Below, one piece after another: positions 21,846-34,014 of a stretch of 64,000 nucleotides of DNA. The notes beneath the pieces were generated by a model. It was given only the letters and a program-made list of their open reading frames with translations. It had not been told where the DNA came from and made no database searches. The stretch lies in contig MNCI01033523.1 in NCBI GenBank assembly GCA_015680685.1, positions 200,136-264,135 of the forward strand. The letters are read 5' to 3'. Each line of letters opens with the position of its first letter. The stretch's first letter is position 1. Both the position numbers and the translations under genes were made by a program. This stretch comes from Gnetum montanum. Taxonomy: Eukaryota > Streptophyta > Gnetopsida > Gnetales > Gnetaceae.

Positions 21846-22196
21846 TGATCCTCTCAAACTTCATTGATGAAGCTTAGAACAACAAGTTGAGAATCATAGA
21901 GCTTGAACCAATAGAGGAGGAGCACATGTAGACACTTGATCGCATTGAATGTTACCAAGAAAAGTAATGGCAAAAGCATCGTCACAACTAGCATCAGTTC
22001 TCAATCAAGAAAGGGGACCTAGTCCTCAAGGCCATTCATAAACCCACAAATAAATTCTCAGCTAAATAGGAAGGGCCTTTCTTGGTCACAAAGGCCTACA
22101 ACAATGGAGCATTTAAGCTTGCAAACCAAGATGGAAATAAGTTTGCCAATCTAGTGAACCATTCATACCTAAAGTTGTACTACACCTAACATGTAG
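21846..22196 (+). pseudogene. Ty3/gypsy integrase C-terminal fragment
   Basis: Plus-strand reading shows SIKKGDLVLKAIHKPTNKFS, then EGPFLVTKAYNNGAFKLA, and ends NHSYLKLYYT followed by TAA. This is the GPF/Y-type C-terminal module of gypsy integrases. At least three in-frame stops interrupt it, including TAG just before EGPF where the family has Trp. It is the 3' end of a plus-strand pol gene. The upstream pol is missing and the fragment abuts the opposite-strand Athila-like gag. Confidence 0.8.
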
Positions 22197-22224
22197 CATC
22201 ACATGTCAACGAAGCAAGGTAAAC

Positions 22225-22570
22225 AACTCATCTACTACGACATTAAATTGGCACAACATGCATCTACCACAATGATAAATTGACATAGCATTCATCCGTT
22301 GTGATGTTAAACTAGCATCCATACTATTTTTCTACTATGACATTAAACTAGCACAATATTTGTTCGCTATGATGTGAAACTAGCACCCACACCATTCATC
22401 CACTATGATGTTAAACTAGCATAGCACGTTTTCTATGACACTAAACTAGCACAACATTTATCTTCTACAATGCTAAATGGGCACATAGCAATTTGCTAAG
22501 ACTATAAACTAGTACACCATGATCTACTAGGACCTTAAACTAGTAGACCATGACTTTAAACTGTGTTCAT
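22225..22570 (+). repeat. Tandem repeats in gypsy 3'UTR
   Basis: About eight to nine degenerate units of 30-48 bp, consensus CTATGANNTTAAACTAGCAC, lie between the integrase stop and the polypurine tract. Hypervariable tandem repeats at this exact place are known for Tat/Ogre-type elements and can seed satellites. Confidence 0.8.
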
Positions 22571-22654
22571 GGTTAGTCACGCAAATTTCTACAATTAAGA
22601 AAGTGAGGATAACTCTAAATTCACCCTTACCCACCACACCCCCTTTCTTACACC

Positions 22655-22670
22655 ACATGGGTGGGGATAC
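22655..22670 (+). other. Polypurine tract candidate
   Basis: ACATGGGTGGGGATAC lies immediately before TGTAGTCCTAG, the proposed LTR start. The position after integrase and 3'UTR is as expected. Confidence 0.55.
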
Positions 22671-23789
22671 TGTAGTCCTAGAATGGAGCACTTGTAATCA
22701 GCACAACCTTTGGAGCACTTGCAACATCATCACACCATAGTATTTTACTAGCTTTTCATGCACTTGCAACTAGGTCTAGACTTTGGAGCACTTATAGCAT
22801 CTTTGCCCCTAACATTTTACTTGCATTTTATGTTTTTTGGTTTTCTTGTCTTCTCAGAGTTGTGTTTGCAAGATGAATCCCTAAGGTGCTCATGCAAAGG
22901 CACATCTCATTGCAACAACAAGTTGCCATATCACTCTAATGTGCACTATTGGATTAGCTAAGCCTCTCAAGAGTGCACATCCCACTTATCCTGTTATAGC
23001 CTACTCACATTCACTCCTACATCCTAATACTTTTCCATTTCCTACATGTCAAAGCATGCAAATATCTTGATGCTCATGTGCTGTGACCACATGGTACCCT
23101 ATTCACACATCACATTACACACCAAGCTTTCCAAGGTAAATGTAACATAAGTCATCCCGTGGAAAGACCCTATCGGCTAGTCAAAGTCTAGGCAGACATA
23201 ACCTAAGTCATCTTGAGGAGGAAACACCTATCATACAAACACTGTGCTATTTCGTCAATGGTGAAGCAAAGCCCATTAAGTGACATGCAATTCACTTGAT
23301 AGGAAGCATCTCACTCCATAGTAAGCATTCAAAAACCCATAAGAAACCAAAAAGAAAAAAGAAAAAAGAAAAAGGAATAAAGCACATCCCAAATTAATCT
23401 AGAAGCACTCCAATTACACAATCAATCTTGCCTTGAATCCACACTAACTCTCTCATGAGCATTCCGACGAAAGGTTAACATTTTCAAGGGTAAGCCACTT
23501 TGGTGCCTCGGTCACCATTAGTTGTGAGGTCCTTGCATTACAATATCTTCACTTACACCCTACCTTTCCCTTTTTATCCCTAGCACATTACCTACACCTT
23601 CTCTCACTTTCACCTACCATCTAGCACACCATTATCCACAACACTCTTGAGCATAGTGCAGTAACATTTGATCTAGTACTAAAGAGTGATGTTGGTGCCA
23701 AGCTTGCTATGGTGTTTTGTTATTCTTTATCAACATTTCTCAAGCCACTCCTCTAGACATCAACAAAGAGGGGCCAATGAAACACTATC

Positions 23790-24760
23790 AAATTTAGGCT
23801 ATAGTGTCTTGACTACAAATTTTCCTAAGTGTTAGCATGAGGCCACTTTCTATAAATTTTTCTAAGTGCTAAGACTACACTTTCCACTATCCTAAAGTGT
23901 GGTTAGCCTATTAGAGAGTGTAGTCAACACAAAAGGTAGTTTTGCAATTTTTTTTCTAAGTGTCATTGCAAAGCCAAAGTTGCAAATTTCTCTAAATGCT
24001 AAGACTATGCTCTCCATTATCCTATAGTGTAGTTAGCCTCTTGTGGAGAGCGTAGTTAGCATGAAGGCTAATTTTGCAAATTTTTCTAAGTGTCAAGCTA
24101 GCTATTGCAAAATTTTCTAAGTGCTAAGACTACACTCTCCACTACCCCAAATCATAGTCAAGCATAGTCAGCATGAAGGCTCAGTTTTTGTAGATTTTCT
24201 AAGTGTCAAGACTATCCACCAGCCTAAAGCATAGTCAAGAATAGTCAACTGTAAGCCAGTTTCTACAACTATTAACAAGTGCTAGAATCACACTCACCCC
24301 TAATCGGGAGTGTAGTTAGCCTCCTGTGGAGAGCGTAGTCAAAGCATAGCCATTTTTGGCAAAATTGTTTCTAAGTGTGGGACTACGCTCTACCCCAGTC
24401 TAGAGTGTAGTTAAGCATAGTCAACTAGAATAGCTTCCAAAGGCCTCCACAACATAGCACCAACATTCAGCTCATTTCCAACTCATCTACAACAAGTGTA
24501 GTTAGGTAAATGCAGCTTTTCGATATCCCTTGTGTCCCGAAAATTGTAACTATGATCAACCCCATACAAGACAATGGAGAGCATAGTTCGAGAGTGTAGT
24601 ATCCAAAGTTGCATTTTTTTAGGTACATTGTAGTCCTCTTGGTGCATATACATGCACTTGGTAGCATAGTCACAATCACTCAACCTTGCAGAGTTCAATA
24701 GAGTATAGTAGAGCACAACACCGCTAGCCTTGGTCTAGAGTGTAGTTGGATGATAATGTA
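23790..24760 (+). repeat. Interspersed short repeats inside the long LTR
   Basis: Units such as TTTCTAAGTGCTAAGACTAC, CACTCTCCACTA and GAGTGTAGTTAGCCTC recur about eight times with spacing near 100-130 bp, upstream of the TATA box. They are probably U3 repeats. Confidence 0.65.
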
Positions 24761-24820
24761 GTTTCAACTGTCTCCTCTACCACATGGTAGTCATCCCACA
24801 TTTCATGCTAAACCTAGCCC

Positions 24821-24830
24821 TATAAATACC
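24821..24830 (+). promoter_or_regulatory. LTR TATA box
   Basis: TATAAATACC followed by CCCGCCC is a strong plant core promoter by sequence. It lies inside the proposed long LTR. Confidence 0.6.
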
Positions 24831-25547
24831 CCCGCCCTTAACATATTCAAGGATGGCAAATTTGAGAACTAAGTAACTTAGCATATTCAAAGTTGGCAAA
24901 AATCAAAGCATCAACAAACCAAAGGCACACCAATAAACCAAAGAGAGGCAAAGTTGCATACCAACATAGCCCCACTACAAGACACCACAAGCCATTGCAC
25001 ACTATAGTTGCCAACCCAATAGGCATAGACACCATGGCCAAAGGTTAGTCTTTGTGGCCAGAAAATCCCAAGACTATGATTACGCTATCCACTATGCCTA
25101 TTATACACCACATACCTTCTCATCCCGTTTGATATTGACTATGCTCAACTTGATTTTTGGTGTTATTCTATTTCTCTATCTCTTTCCTTGCATGTTTAGC
25201 ATTTTACTCACATTTTCTACTATTTCATCACATAGTTGTGCCTAAAACAACACTTGGGCAATGGCCCTTCACACATTGGCACTTCATTTTTGTCAAAAAA
25301 TTGACTATGTTTGACCCCATTAACACCATTGACATCATGTGAACACTTAGTGTTGTTTTTCATTAGCATCATAGCTAACTATGCTATACCCTCAATTGCA
25401 TTCAGTAAGTTCTTGTTCAATCAAAAAGAATGTTTAGGGAACCCCATCTTTGCCTCCAGTAGGCCCTTGCATGGATGCGGGGTCAAATTGTGTGCCTGTG
25501 GACCTCTTGATGTTCCAATTGCCAATGTTTTTGGTCACTATAGGTAG

Positions 25548-26100
25548 ATTATTTTTAGCAATAAATCCTCAACCTAGATCCTACAAGATGCATTGGTTAT
25601 CAAGAGACTTCTCCTAAGAGTTGAAAGAGTTATTATGGTTAGGATCATAATAATATGAGATTCAACACAACATAATATGAAATTGAGCTTGATAATCTTA
25701 TAACCACTAAATGATCTAGGAAAACTAATTTCTATGAAAGCAAAGGAGGCTTGTAGATTATTGGAAAAATATGATAATCTATCCAAACTTTAGGAAATAT
25801 TAAGTAGAGAAAAGATAGGAAAAATGCATGAAATAACCAAAAGAAAATAGATTAAAAATGCATATAATGCAATTTTAAACAAACTAGAGCACAACATAAG
25901 ATTATTAATAGATGCATTTGGAGAATTGTCTATAAATGTAAAGTAGATCCATCTCATTAATACACCAAATCCAAGAGGGAAAATGTAGAAAATAGATTTG
26001 AACTAAAGCTAGACAACACTAGAAATAGAAATTATTATAATGGGTAGTTGTAAATTACAAATAAAAAAAGTGAATGAGAACTTGCTAATAATGTTCTAGA
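25548..26100 (+). repeat. Gypsy-derived block repeated at the right edge
   Basis: It matches 63585-64000 in the same orientation over more than 400 bp, starting (G/A)ATTATTTTTAG(C/T)AATAAA-like and including TACAAGATGCATTGGTTATC and GAGTTGAAAGAGTTATTATG. The first residues (INPQPRSYKMHWLS) look like the C-terminal end of a chromovirus-type protease (HPxPYxxxW pattern). The rest is unassigned and full of stops. Confidence 0.75.
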
Positions 26101-26540
26101 ATATATAGTAGGGATAGGATATGTCTAACGAGGAGCTATGTTACCCTATTCTTTCTACAATACATGCATTTAATGTTGATATAATAAGAACACTCACAAA
26201 TTTAGAAGCTAATTAAGCAAAGTGATGAATTATCATTTTATTAACATCATTCTATGTAAATATTTTGTATTAGGAGGATAGCATGAAGGAGATACAAATG
26301 CATCAAGGAGGGATAAATGAAGAAAAATAAGAAAGAATAATATCTCTAGAGAGACAATAGTTGTTAGGTAATGAGGTAGAATCTTTAGAAAGGATTTCAA
26401 AATTATCAATTATAAATAATGCTAACTACGTTGAGTAATAGATATTAGCTGAAACAAAATGCTAAGAATGTCTTCAAAAAGATAGATGAAGTAAATGTTG
26501 ATGAACAAAAAACCTAACCTCTTTCTGTCTTTGGGTACCC

Positions 26541-26553
26541 TCCTATTTATAGG
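26541..26553 (-). promoter_or_regulatory. TATA-like core promoter, probably a buried LTR
   Basis: The minus strand reads CCTATAAATAGGAGGG, a typical retrotransposon core promoter. The LTR ends around it could not be identified. Confidence 0.4.
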
Positions 26554-26789
26554 CCAAAAATACCTCATATATCATGAAGAAATGATGCATTAGGATTTAC
26601 AAAATCTTTAGGAAGATTCTAAAAAGTTCTAGATAGTTTAATTAACATGTAGATTAGTTGATGTGAGAAGTAACATTAGATGAGATATCTAGGATTAATT
26701 CTAGATGTTGAGAAGTTGATATGTTGCAAAAGAGAAGTAGAAATAGTAGCATCATAACAATCTAAATAGGAAAAAACTCAAGAAAAAGG

Positions 26790-26960
26790 ACCTTTTTCTT
26801 AATATTGTGTGTGAACATGAAGACAAATTCTTAGCCAACTAGAAAGAACCTTTCTTAGTTACCAAACCCAAGGGAAATAGAGCATTCAAGTTTGTGGGAA
26901 TGAATTGACCAATCTGGTTAATCATTCCTATCTCAAACTATATTATATCAAATGTTGATG
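26790..26960 (+). pseudogene. Second gypsy integrase C-terminal fragment
   Basis: EDKFLAN, a stop, KEPFLVTKPKGNRAFKF, then after a frame change NLVNHSYLKLYYIK. This is the same module as at 21846-22196 and comes from a related, more decayed element. The following sequence (about 27000-28300) contains blocks shared with the long LTR at 22671-25547. Confidence 0.7.
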
Positions 26961-26999
26961 TATTTACTTATAGCCTTTGTTTTTCTTTGTTTATAGGTT

Positions 27000-28300
27000 T
27001 AAATAGATGATTGATGTTGGCAACTATAGTAGCCTACAATAAGCCAGTCTAAATGACCTCTTATCCTTCTTTTCTAGTATCTCAAAATACTAAAAAATTT
27101 GTATGAATTTGTAAAATAAGATATAGTCATCATGTTTTGCCACTTCTAGTCTATGGTGGCCTATATTTGCTTGTAACCTGATGTAACCTCTTGTAATCAT
27201 ATGTATTCTTTAGTTTGCTTTTTCTTCTTTGCTATTAGAGTTGTGCTTGTAGAACAAACCTAGAGCCATTGTAGAGATGTGATTCATTGTAGTAGTGAGT
27301 TATTGTGTGATCTCAATATACGAGATTCAACCAACTCCTTTGATCTTGCCAATGGTGCTTACCTAACATCACCTTCATTACCATTTCTAAGCCATAACGC
27401 CATAACGCCATAACCAAACTATAGTCCTTCTTACCTTGATAATATTTTATATTCAATATTCATGCACTATTATCACGTAGCATCTCCTTTGATGTGCCCC
27501 ACCAATCCAATTCATTAAATATAACACATCTCATTTAGTAAGAAAAGGAAACTTCAAACTTTGTAATGAAATCCAATTAAGGTTTCACTTCCACAAACAA
27601 AGGGGAAATAGAAATGCTAAGAAAGCCTAGAGACCAAAGCAATCTAAACTTAAGCAAATCAATAGCTTTTGAAAAAAAGACTGTCAAGTGACCAAGGAAG
27701 CCCAAGAATAAAGTGTTGATTTCTCCAAACATCACTGAGCAACCAACAGTCCAAACACAAAGCACAAAGACCTCCTTATTTAGAAAACATAACACCATGA
27801 TGCCATAACCATGATGTTAACACATTTGGAATTTCTTATTAGTCTATGTGATCATTCTCTAATAACCAATGTAGCTAACATATCATCCCAAACTCTTAAC
27901 ATCCCATTATGATCTTATTTTACCATCGTGAGCACTCCTTGCCATGATTTTATAGCTACAAAATTAAATGTTGAGAGGGAGCATTGGTGATAAACTTAGA
28001 GCAATGTTTTGCATTTTTTGGTGATGTTTCTTGATTCAATCACCAAACATCAACAAAGAGGATCTAACAAAACACTTCAAGAAATTTAAAGTGGCTAACA
28101 AGAAGCTTGATAACTATAGTTTACAATATAATTTGGTGGGAGTTCAAAGGAAGAAACAATTGCCTTATATTCCCATCAAAAGTCCTATCATGTTCCTTTG
28201 TTTTAGTAAAGGTTTGGGCTACTTTTAATATGTAAAAGTGAAATTTACAATCCACATGGTATGAATTTCATTTGTACCAGCATGTGAAGATCAAAATGCT
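27000..28300 (+). repeat. Diverged relative of the long gypsy LTR
   Basis: GAGTTGTGCTTGTAGAACAA (27237) parallels GAGTTGTGTTTGCAAGATGA (22857), and ACATCAACAAAGAGGATCTA (28048) parallels ACATCAACAAAGAGGGGCCA (23758). Distances differ, so indels are large. Ends are not defined. Small open frames at 27577-27798 and 28031-28228 have no domain. Confidence 0.45.
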
Positions 28301-29700
28301 AAATACACAACCAATTCTGGCAGCAAATGTCAAAAATTCTTTTCACACATATGTTACAATTTGGGCCATGAAAATAGCCCAAATATGCTAGAAAACATGA
28401 TGAAAAAAGCCAAAAATGTTGGTCAACCATAAGTTGCATTTTTTAACCATGAAAATGGCTGAAAAACCTAATGTGATGCTCCAAAAAGCATATGGGAATC
28501 CCTTGCATCTACAACTCTAGAGATCCAACTTTCACTTTGACCAAATCTCATATATTCCTTGAGATGGAAAAACCTTAAAAAGACATGATCATGTGCATTG
28601 AATTCCAATTATTTCAATTGAATATAGGCATTTTTTGTATATTATTCCTATACCACATTCAACCCATCTTTATACATATAAATCTTTTCTATCATTTATA
28701 GTATTATATTTGTGCTCATCTTCTAAAAATCTTCCAGTGTATTCTAACGTAAAGATGTATGAAAAGGCTTAGCATACAACATCTTATAAGAAGTAATATT
28801 ATGATTACTTTGGTAGTTGTTATTGTATACACACTAAGTCAAATATACCAAACTACCAATAATAATCTTCTTGTCTATTTCTATGCACAATTAAAGTTTT
28901 TATTACTATTTACATCATAGTATCCATATGTGCCTAATTTATCATAAATTCAAAATGAAAGATATTCTATATTAAGAGAGGTTAAGTTAACATAATTCAA
29001 TGAAGTATATTAAGAGATGTTTTTCTTATTAGTTTTGTCAATAAAACATTGCTCACTTGATTAGAGTATGTCGCCTATATTTCACAAGTTATAGGGTTGA
29101 TTCTTTGAGTTACAATAAAGTATATACCAAATATTATTTTAGGGAGATAAATGATAATAGAACATTAGTACCCTATAGCTAGTCAACCATAGAGAATTAT
29201 AGAGCTTCATTTATCTTAATGTTCAGCTTATGTTAATGGAATTTTGTACCATGAAGTATCCACATCATATTCTATTATCAACACATAAGTCAGTTTTAAT
29301 TTTTAAGAAGTATCAAAAACTTCATACCAAGGTTTTAAACAAAAAGGACTTATCATAACCAAAGATAAGAAAAAATGATTGGAATGATAAAGTTTACATT
29401 TTGTTCTAGAATTTAAACACCTGTATTGTAATGAAAATAAGAAATTTCAGCTTTATGATTTCCTGTATTGGAATGAAAATAAGAAATTTCAGCTTTATGT
29501 TAAATCATAAAGTTTGTTAAGTATTTCTTGATCTATTACATATATAGATATATATAAGGGTCTATCATATTATAAGATATTATATTATTATATGTTATAA
29601 GAATTGTTGGAAGGAAAACACATGAAATCTTTAAAGAAAAAAATTAATGAAATAAAACAGAAGATAGAAAATTTTAATTGAGAAACTAATAATTCATAAA
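28301..29700. other. A+T-rich stretch, nothing recognised
   Basis: No open frame or family motif was found. The one clear structure is a 42-bp tandem duplication at 29420-29501 (CCTGTATTG(T/G)AATGAAAATA twice). Confidence 0.5.
29420..29501. repeat. 42-bp tandem duplication
   Basis: Two copies of CCTGTATTGNAATGAAAATA, followed by AGAAATTTCAGCTTTATG, start at 29420 and 29462 and are nearly identical. Confidence 0.85.
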
Positions 29701-29940
29701 TACCTTTCCCAATAGATTATGCCAGCAATTTTTCAGCTACATTTGTTTTCTAGAATATTTGGTCAAAGCAAAGGTTTGGGCAGTTTGAAAATATTTGTTG
29801 CAATCAATTACGGTACCCCTGGATTACCAACGGCGTTGCCCCTAAATTGCCAAGACATAGATGTGATTCCCTGGGAACATTCAAGGTATGGGAAATCACT
29901 CGTTTACGTTTATTATTTAGAAGAAAAACTACTGAAAAAG

Positions 29941-30501
29941 TCAATTTGCATTTGCAAGTTCTTCCATTTTGGAGGCCATGCCTGCCGACTTCACGGAAAG
30001 GAGCAAAGCCAATGTATCCGCAAGGGTATCATTGGCAGCTTCAAGTGTATAAGTCCAAGTTACAGTGCAAGTGCTCACATTAACCTCTCGCACACTAACT
30101 TCATCCACATATCCATGGAATCCCAAGGAATCCCAAGTTACTATCCGCACTGGAGGCAATGGTATAAACGTATGTTTTTTGTTGCATTATCCAAGTAAAC
30201 CAGCTTTTCCCACGACTTTCCTGACGCAGCCAACTTTGTTAGGAATCCCTGCAACAATTGTGCAAGAATTGATACTCACCAGCACCTTTTTCAGTCCTGC
30301 AAAGTCACTGGCTATGGGCCAAACCTTCTCTGCACTTGCATTCACATGTCTAGGCACGCTTCCCTCTCTCTTTACTAACTTTGCATGCACACATGAAACA
30401 GCAAAAAATCCAATCTTTGCATCCAAAGCACAAAAAGCAACAACAAAACTTAGCAGGCATAGCAGTTGCATGGCAAAGTTAGTGGCTTGACCTTGCTCCA
30501 T
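29941..30501 (-). pseudogene. Secreted SRPBCC / lachrymatory-factor-synthase-like protein, broken
   Basis: The ATG at 30501 (MEQGQATNFAMQLLCLLSFV) gives a hydrophobic N-terminus typical of a signal peptide. Then comes REGSVPRHVNASAEKVWPIA and NKVGCVRKVVG, the start of a START/Bet v 1-fold polyketide-cyclase-like domain (family pattern SAxxVWxxxxDF ... GCVR). After 30215 the frame is lost. KLVYLDNAT, YTIASSADSNLGF and GFHGYVDEV appear in successive frames, ending WTYTLEAANDTLADTL and MEELANAN with TGA at 29941. Read in one frame, a TAA stands at 30187-30189. The damage seen is a deletion near 30205-30215, a probable extra A in a run of six (30175-30180) and a 10-bp tandem duplication (30118-30137). 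Family members bind small hydrophobic ligands; the substrate here is unknown. A plus-strand frame at 29719-30198 is a shadow. Confidence 0.75.
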
Positions 30502-30646
30502 GAAAGCTTCTGGTAAATACAGATAAACAAGCGAGGAATCCAAGCAATCAACCTAAATTATATCAAGCTTGAAGAGTAGATAGTCGAAACTAAAGCAACA
30601 CAAACAGACACAAAACACAGATGGGATGTTATGGGCCATGGTAACA

Positions 30647-30654
30647 ATATATAA
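30647..30654 (-). promoter_or_regulatory. TATA box upstream of SRPBCC pseudogene
   Basis: The minus strand reads ATTTATATATTG about 147 bp before the ATG at 30501. Distance and sequence suit a plant core promoter. Confidence 0.45.
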
Positions 30655-30659
30655 ATGTA

Positions 30660-33600
30660 CCTTAGCAGCATGGATAATTAATATAAAAATTATATTACAA
30701 AAATAGGAATCCTGCACATGAATAACCCCGATTTTATCTCAGGATGTCCGCCTTCCCAGGGATTTAACTGCACGTGGTGCTGGAGGTGGAGATGAATCCT
30801 GTATTATTTCTCCACGTGCAATGGAAATCCCAATTTTGCAGAGAAAAAGTTAGAAAAGCTTTGAACTAGTTTGTACAGATAGGCTCATGGAAGGTTCCTT
30901 TGGTAGAATTAGAAAATCCAGAAACAGAAATGGCTGGGGTACCATGCAAATAAACCAAACAAGACAAGTAAACAAGGCAAGGTGGTTACTACCAGAAAAA
31001 TAGATGGATAGATACCCTGAATACTTTCAATCTGGCTAAAGCTGTGTAACATCCAAATACCAGGTTTCTTTTAATTATTTAATTATCTAAACTAAGACCT
31101 TAAGGATATGCCATTATTTTCTTATTGGTCATCAATACAGAATTGAATTTGTGTTTTGCAACCTACAGGATATATATTCTAATAAAGTAAATTTTTAAAA
31201 AGTTTTCTTACAAAATTTATCCATAAAATAAAAATAAATTAATTAATATGGTGGTTATAAATCAGTCCAAGAAATATTCTAATATTCCATGTTTGGAAAA
31301 GCTATTTAATTCTTCATTTATTTTTTAAAGTACTTTAAAATTGATTTGATCTTATGATATTGAAGAGATGAAGTTATTTGTACAAAAAATTTAAAATTTC
31401 ATCATCATATCATTATAGTATACACACAAAAATTCTCCAACTATAATTGCTGTCAAAAAAATTATACTTGCACAATGGTAGCTTATGGTTACCAAAAACA
31501 CATTATTGGATGGAATTCATTAACAAAATACAGAAATTCTTCAATGATTAATTACCCTTGAAGAGAAGACTAAGGGAAAAAAGTAGACCAACACTGCTTC
31601 CAAGAATGTAAATATATTGCTATAGAAGACTTATGAAGGACTTTTTTAAGATAGCAACTTCCCTCCATAATTTGCTAAGGAAAGGTTGTGTTTTCCCTTG
31701 TAGTGATGCTTGTTAGAAAGATTTTGAGTTAAAGAAGAAATTAATCATAATATCAATATTAATTTACCAAATCTTAGGAAGCCTTATGATGTTTACAAAG
31801 ATGGTTTAAGTGAAGATTTTAGAGGGGTCCTTATGCCAAAACAAAATGTAGTAGCTTATGCTTCCAAACATATAATACCCTTGTTCTAGACACACCTTAT
31901 CCCTTTTTATGTTTGTAGTTTAAACTTTCGATGTGTTATTTGATAGTCTACATCCATGCTTGTTACACTTTTTCATATAATAACTATGCTTTGTGAGCTA
32001 TGTGCTTATCTATACCTTTCTTGGTGACATTTTGGTTATATATATATATATATAAGGGCTTATTTTACTATTTGTTTTCTTCTAATTTTATTAATTTTAA
32101 TACTTTGCCATATAAATGTATTTTTTTAATTGTATATTTTTATATTTTCATACATTTAAATATTTTTGGTACTTTGTATTATCTTTTAATTTATCAAATT
32201 CCTACCAACCCCTTTTTTTGGAGTTTTGAATTAGCAAATATCAAACATAGCCATTGGCTATGTCATTGGCACATGAGGTAATATTTTTGTTTAGTATGAT
32301 TTGTTTAAATAATTTATGATTTTGGTAAATTACATTTAAAATATTTTTCTTTAGCTTATGCTTTAGTTGGCTTTGGATTAGCCTTTTTTTTTACCTATGC
32401 TTCTTAACCTTAGACAGTATGACTAGATTGGAATTAGATGTAATTATTACCTTAGGATTAAATTTGGTTAGTAACATTCTTTTAGAAGATGTCCTAAGGT
32501 TACCACAAACTCTAACCCATGAGGGGTAAAATAATTTTAAAATATTTTCAGAATTTAAAATTTATTTTTTGAAATTAGAGCTTCCTTTGTAGTGTTGTCA
32601 AACCATGGTTAGAATATAAGCTTGACCTTAATTCGATGAGAGAGCATCCTTTTGCCTTGCCCTTGTTGACATCTCGAAGATAGAGCTGGAGAGGGAGATT
32701 TTACTGTAATAGAGAGAGATCGAGATTTAGATGCTGTGAACCATGAGCTAAGGTAAGCTATATTTCTAGATGTTATTTCATATCTCATTTAGAACAACTT
32801 TTTTTATTTAATCTAGAATGTCCTATTAATTTTGAAAAATTTCAAATAATGTATATGCTTAGTAATCTATTATTGTTTGAATGATGTTATCAAAGTTGGT
32901 AATACTTGAATATGAATAATGCTTTTTTAAGATGAATTTATCAAGATTTATTATATTGATAAATCTATATATTGCTATTGTATTATTATTCAAAATTTGA
33001 CCCATAATAAATTAATCTTGCAAACATATTCTAGTAAATTTGATTTATTATTTGTTTATAGACACTAAAGAAATTTTAAATCCTCATCCAAAATACCAAT
33101 ATGATTAAAGTTCCATGATTAACATTATATAATCCCTCTAATATTATTGCAAATATTCTAAAAGCATATATTTTTCATCTTTCTTGTTTTATTGATTTTT
33201 TCTACTTAAAATTTTGTTTTATATATTTTCAACCATCTTTTAGTCTTTTTATCTATCTTAATGCTTTTTTTTTTTGAATTTGATATCCATGCATAAACGA
33301 TATTATTTGAATTTAGATATCTCTATCCTAGATTTGCTAGATTTACATGTCAATCTCTTTAAAGAAGTGTTTTTTTAAAAAACATTTTCCTATAGCTTCT
33401 AACATTCAATATGCAACTCATTTATCTTCTTTTCATGTACATGAATGTTCAAGTTCACACATCACTCAATCCATATAATATCTTTCTCATTTCTAGGACA
33501 TACAAGAAGCATAATCCCTAGTTGGATATCTATAAATAGATGGAATGATGATTTTGGCTTATTTTTCGTGTGACCATACCCTAATTCCTCATCAATAAAA

Positions 33601-34014
33601 TTGTGTGTTTGTTATTCATCTACTCTAGCCACAAACACACTTCTTTTTGTTCTAGGTAAAAATCCTGAACTCAAATTTGAAGAGAAATGTCATGCATTTT
33701 TTCAATCATCCAATTGTTGGATAATTCTACTCTAATGTTCAATTCTTTTTCCAATATTGTTCTATCACTATTATAGAGATTTCTTGCAATCTCCTCATTC
33801 TATTATATAATCTCTAAATGCTCTTTGTAATATTTTCTAATTCAATCCCATCTATACCTAAATATGATAGTAAAAGAAAATTTTCTAGAAGAAGATATGG
33901 TTGAGCTTTCTTCCATGTTCACTTATCAAATGGGATTAGACCAATCTTTCTTATAAATATTTCTTTTTCATGATATTACTATTGATGCATAAATTTTGGA
34001 CATGACAACACCTA
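30660..34014. other. A+T-rich intergenic stretch, no gene recognised
   Basis: It is mostly low-complexity A+T. It includes (TA)9 at 32037-32054 and a TATAAATAGA (33531-33540) followed by AATAAAATTGTGTG near 33593, which resembles a plus-strand LTR core promoter and poly(A) region. No LTR ends were found. A frame at 32000-32281 is a chance hydrophobic reading of A+T-rich DNA. Confidence 0.45.

Larger units (their letters stand above)
22671..25547 (+). repeat. Long 3' LTR of plus-strand gypsy element (right end approximate)
   Basis: It begins TGTAGTCCTAG after the PPT and contains a core promoter (TATAAATACC, 24821-24830). The right end is set only by the start of an unrelated gypsy block at 25548, so the true end could be earlier. 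Parts (AGAGTTGTG near 22858, ACATCAACAAAGAGG near 23758) recur in the same order at about 27238 and 28048, which indicates a second diverged LTR of this family there. Confidence 0.5.

Noticed and set aside
22210-22570. CRISPR-like repeat array
   Set aside because: Units are degenerate with no unique spacers, and the context is a plant retrotransposon 3'UTR.
22758-22961. Hydrophobic plus-strand frame inside the long LTR
   Set aside because: Short, low complexity, and not kept in the related LTR at 27000-28300.
28740-29300. Possible copia integrase/RNase H relic
   Set aside because: Translations in both strands gave no catalytic motif that could be defended.
29719-30198. 159-residue plus-strand frame
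   Set aside because: It is antisense to the SRPBCC pseudogene, whose domain motifs lie on the minus strand. No motif is seen in this reading.
33531-33620. LTR-like promoter and poly(A) region (TATAAATAGA, AATAAAATTGTG)
   Set aside because: No LTR ends, PBS or matching second copy were found, so it is mentioned only in the stretch description.
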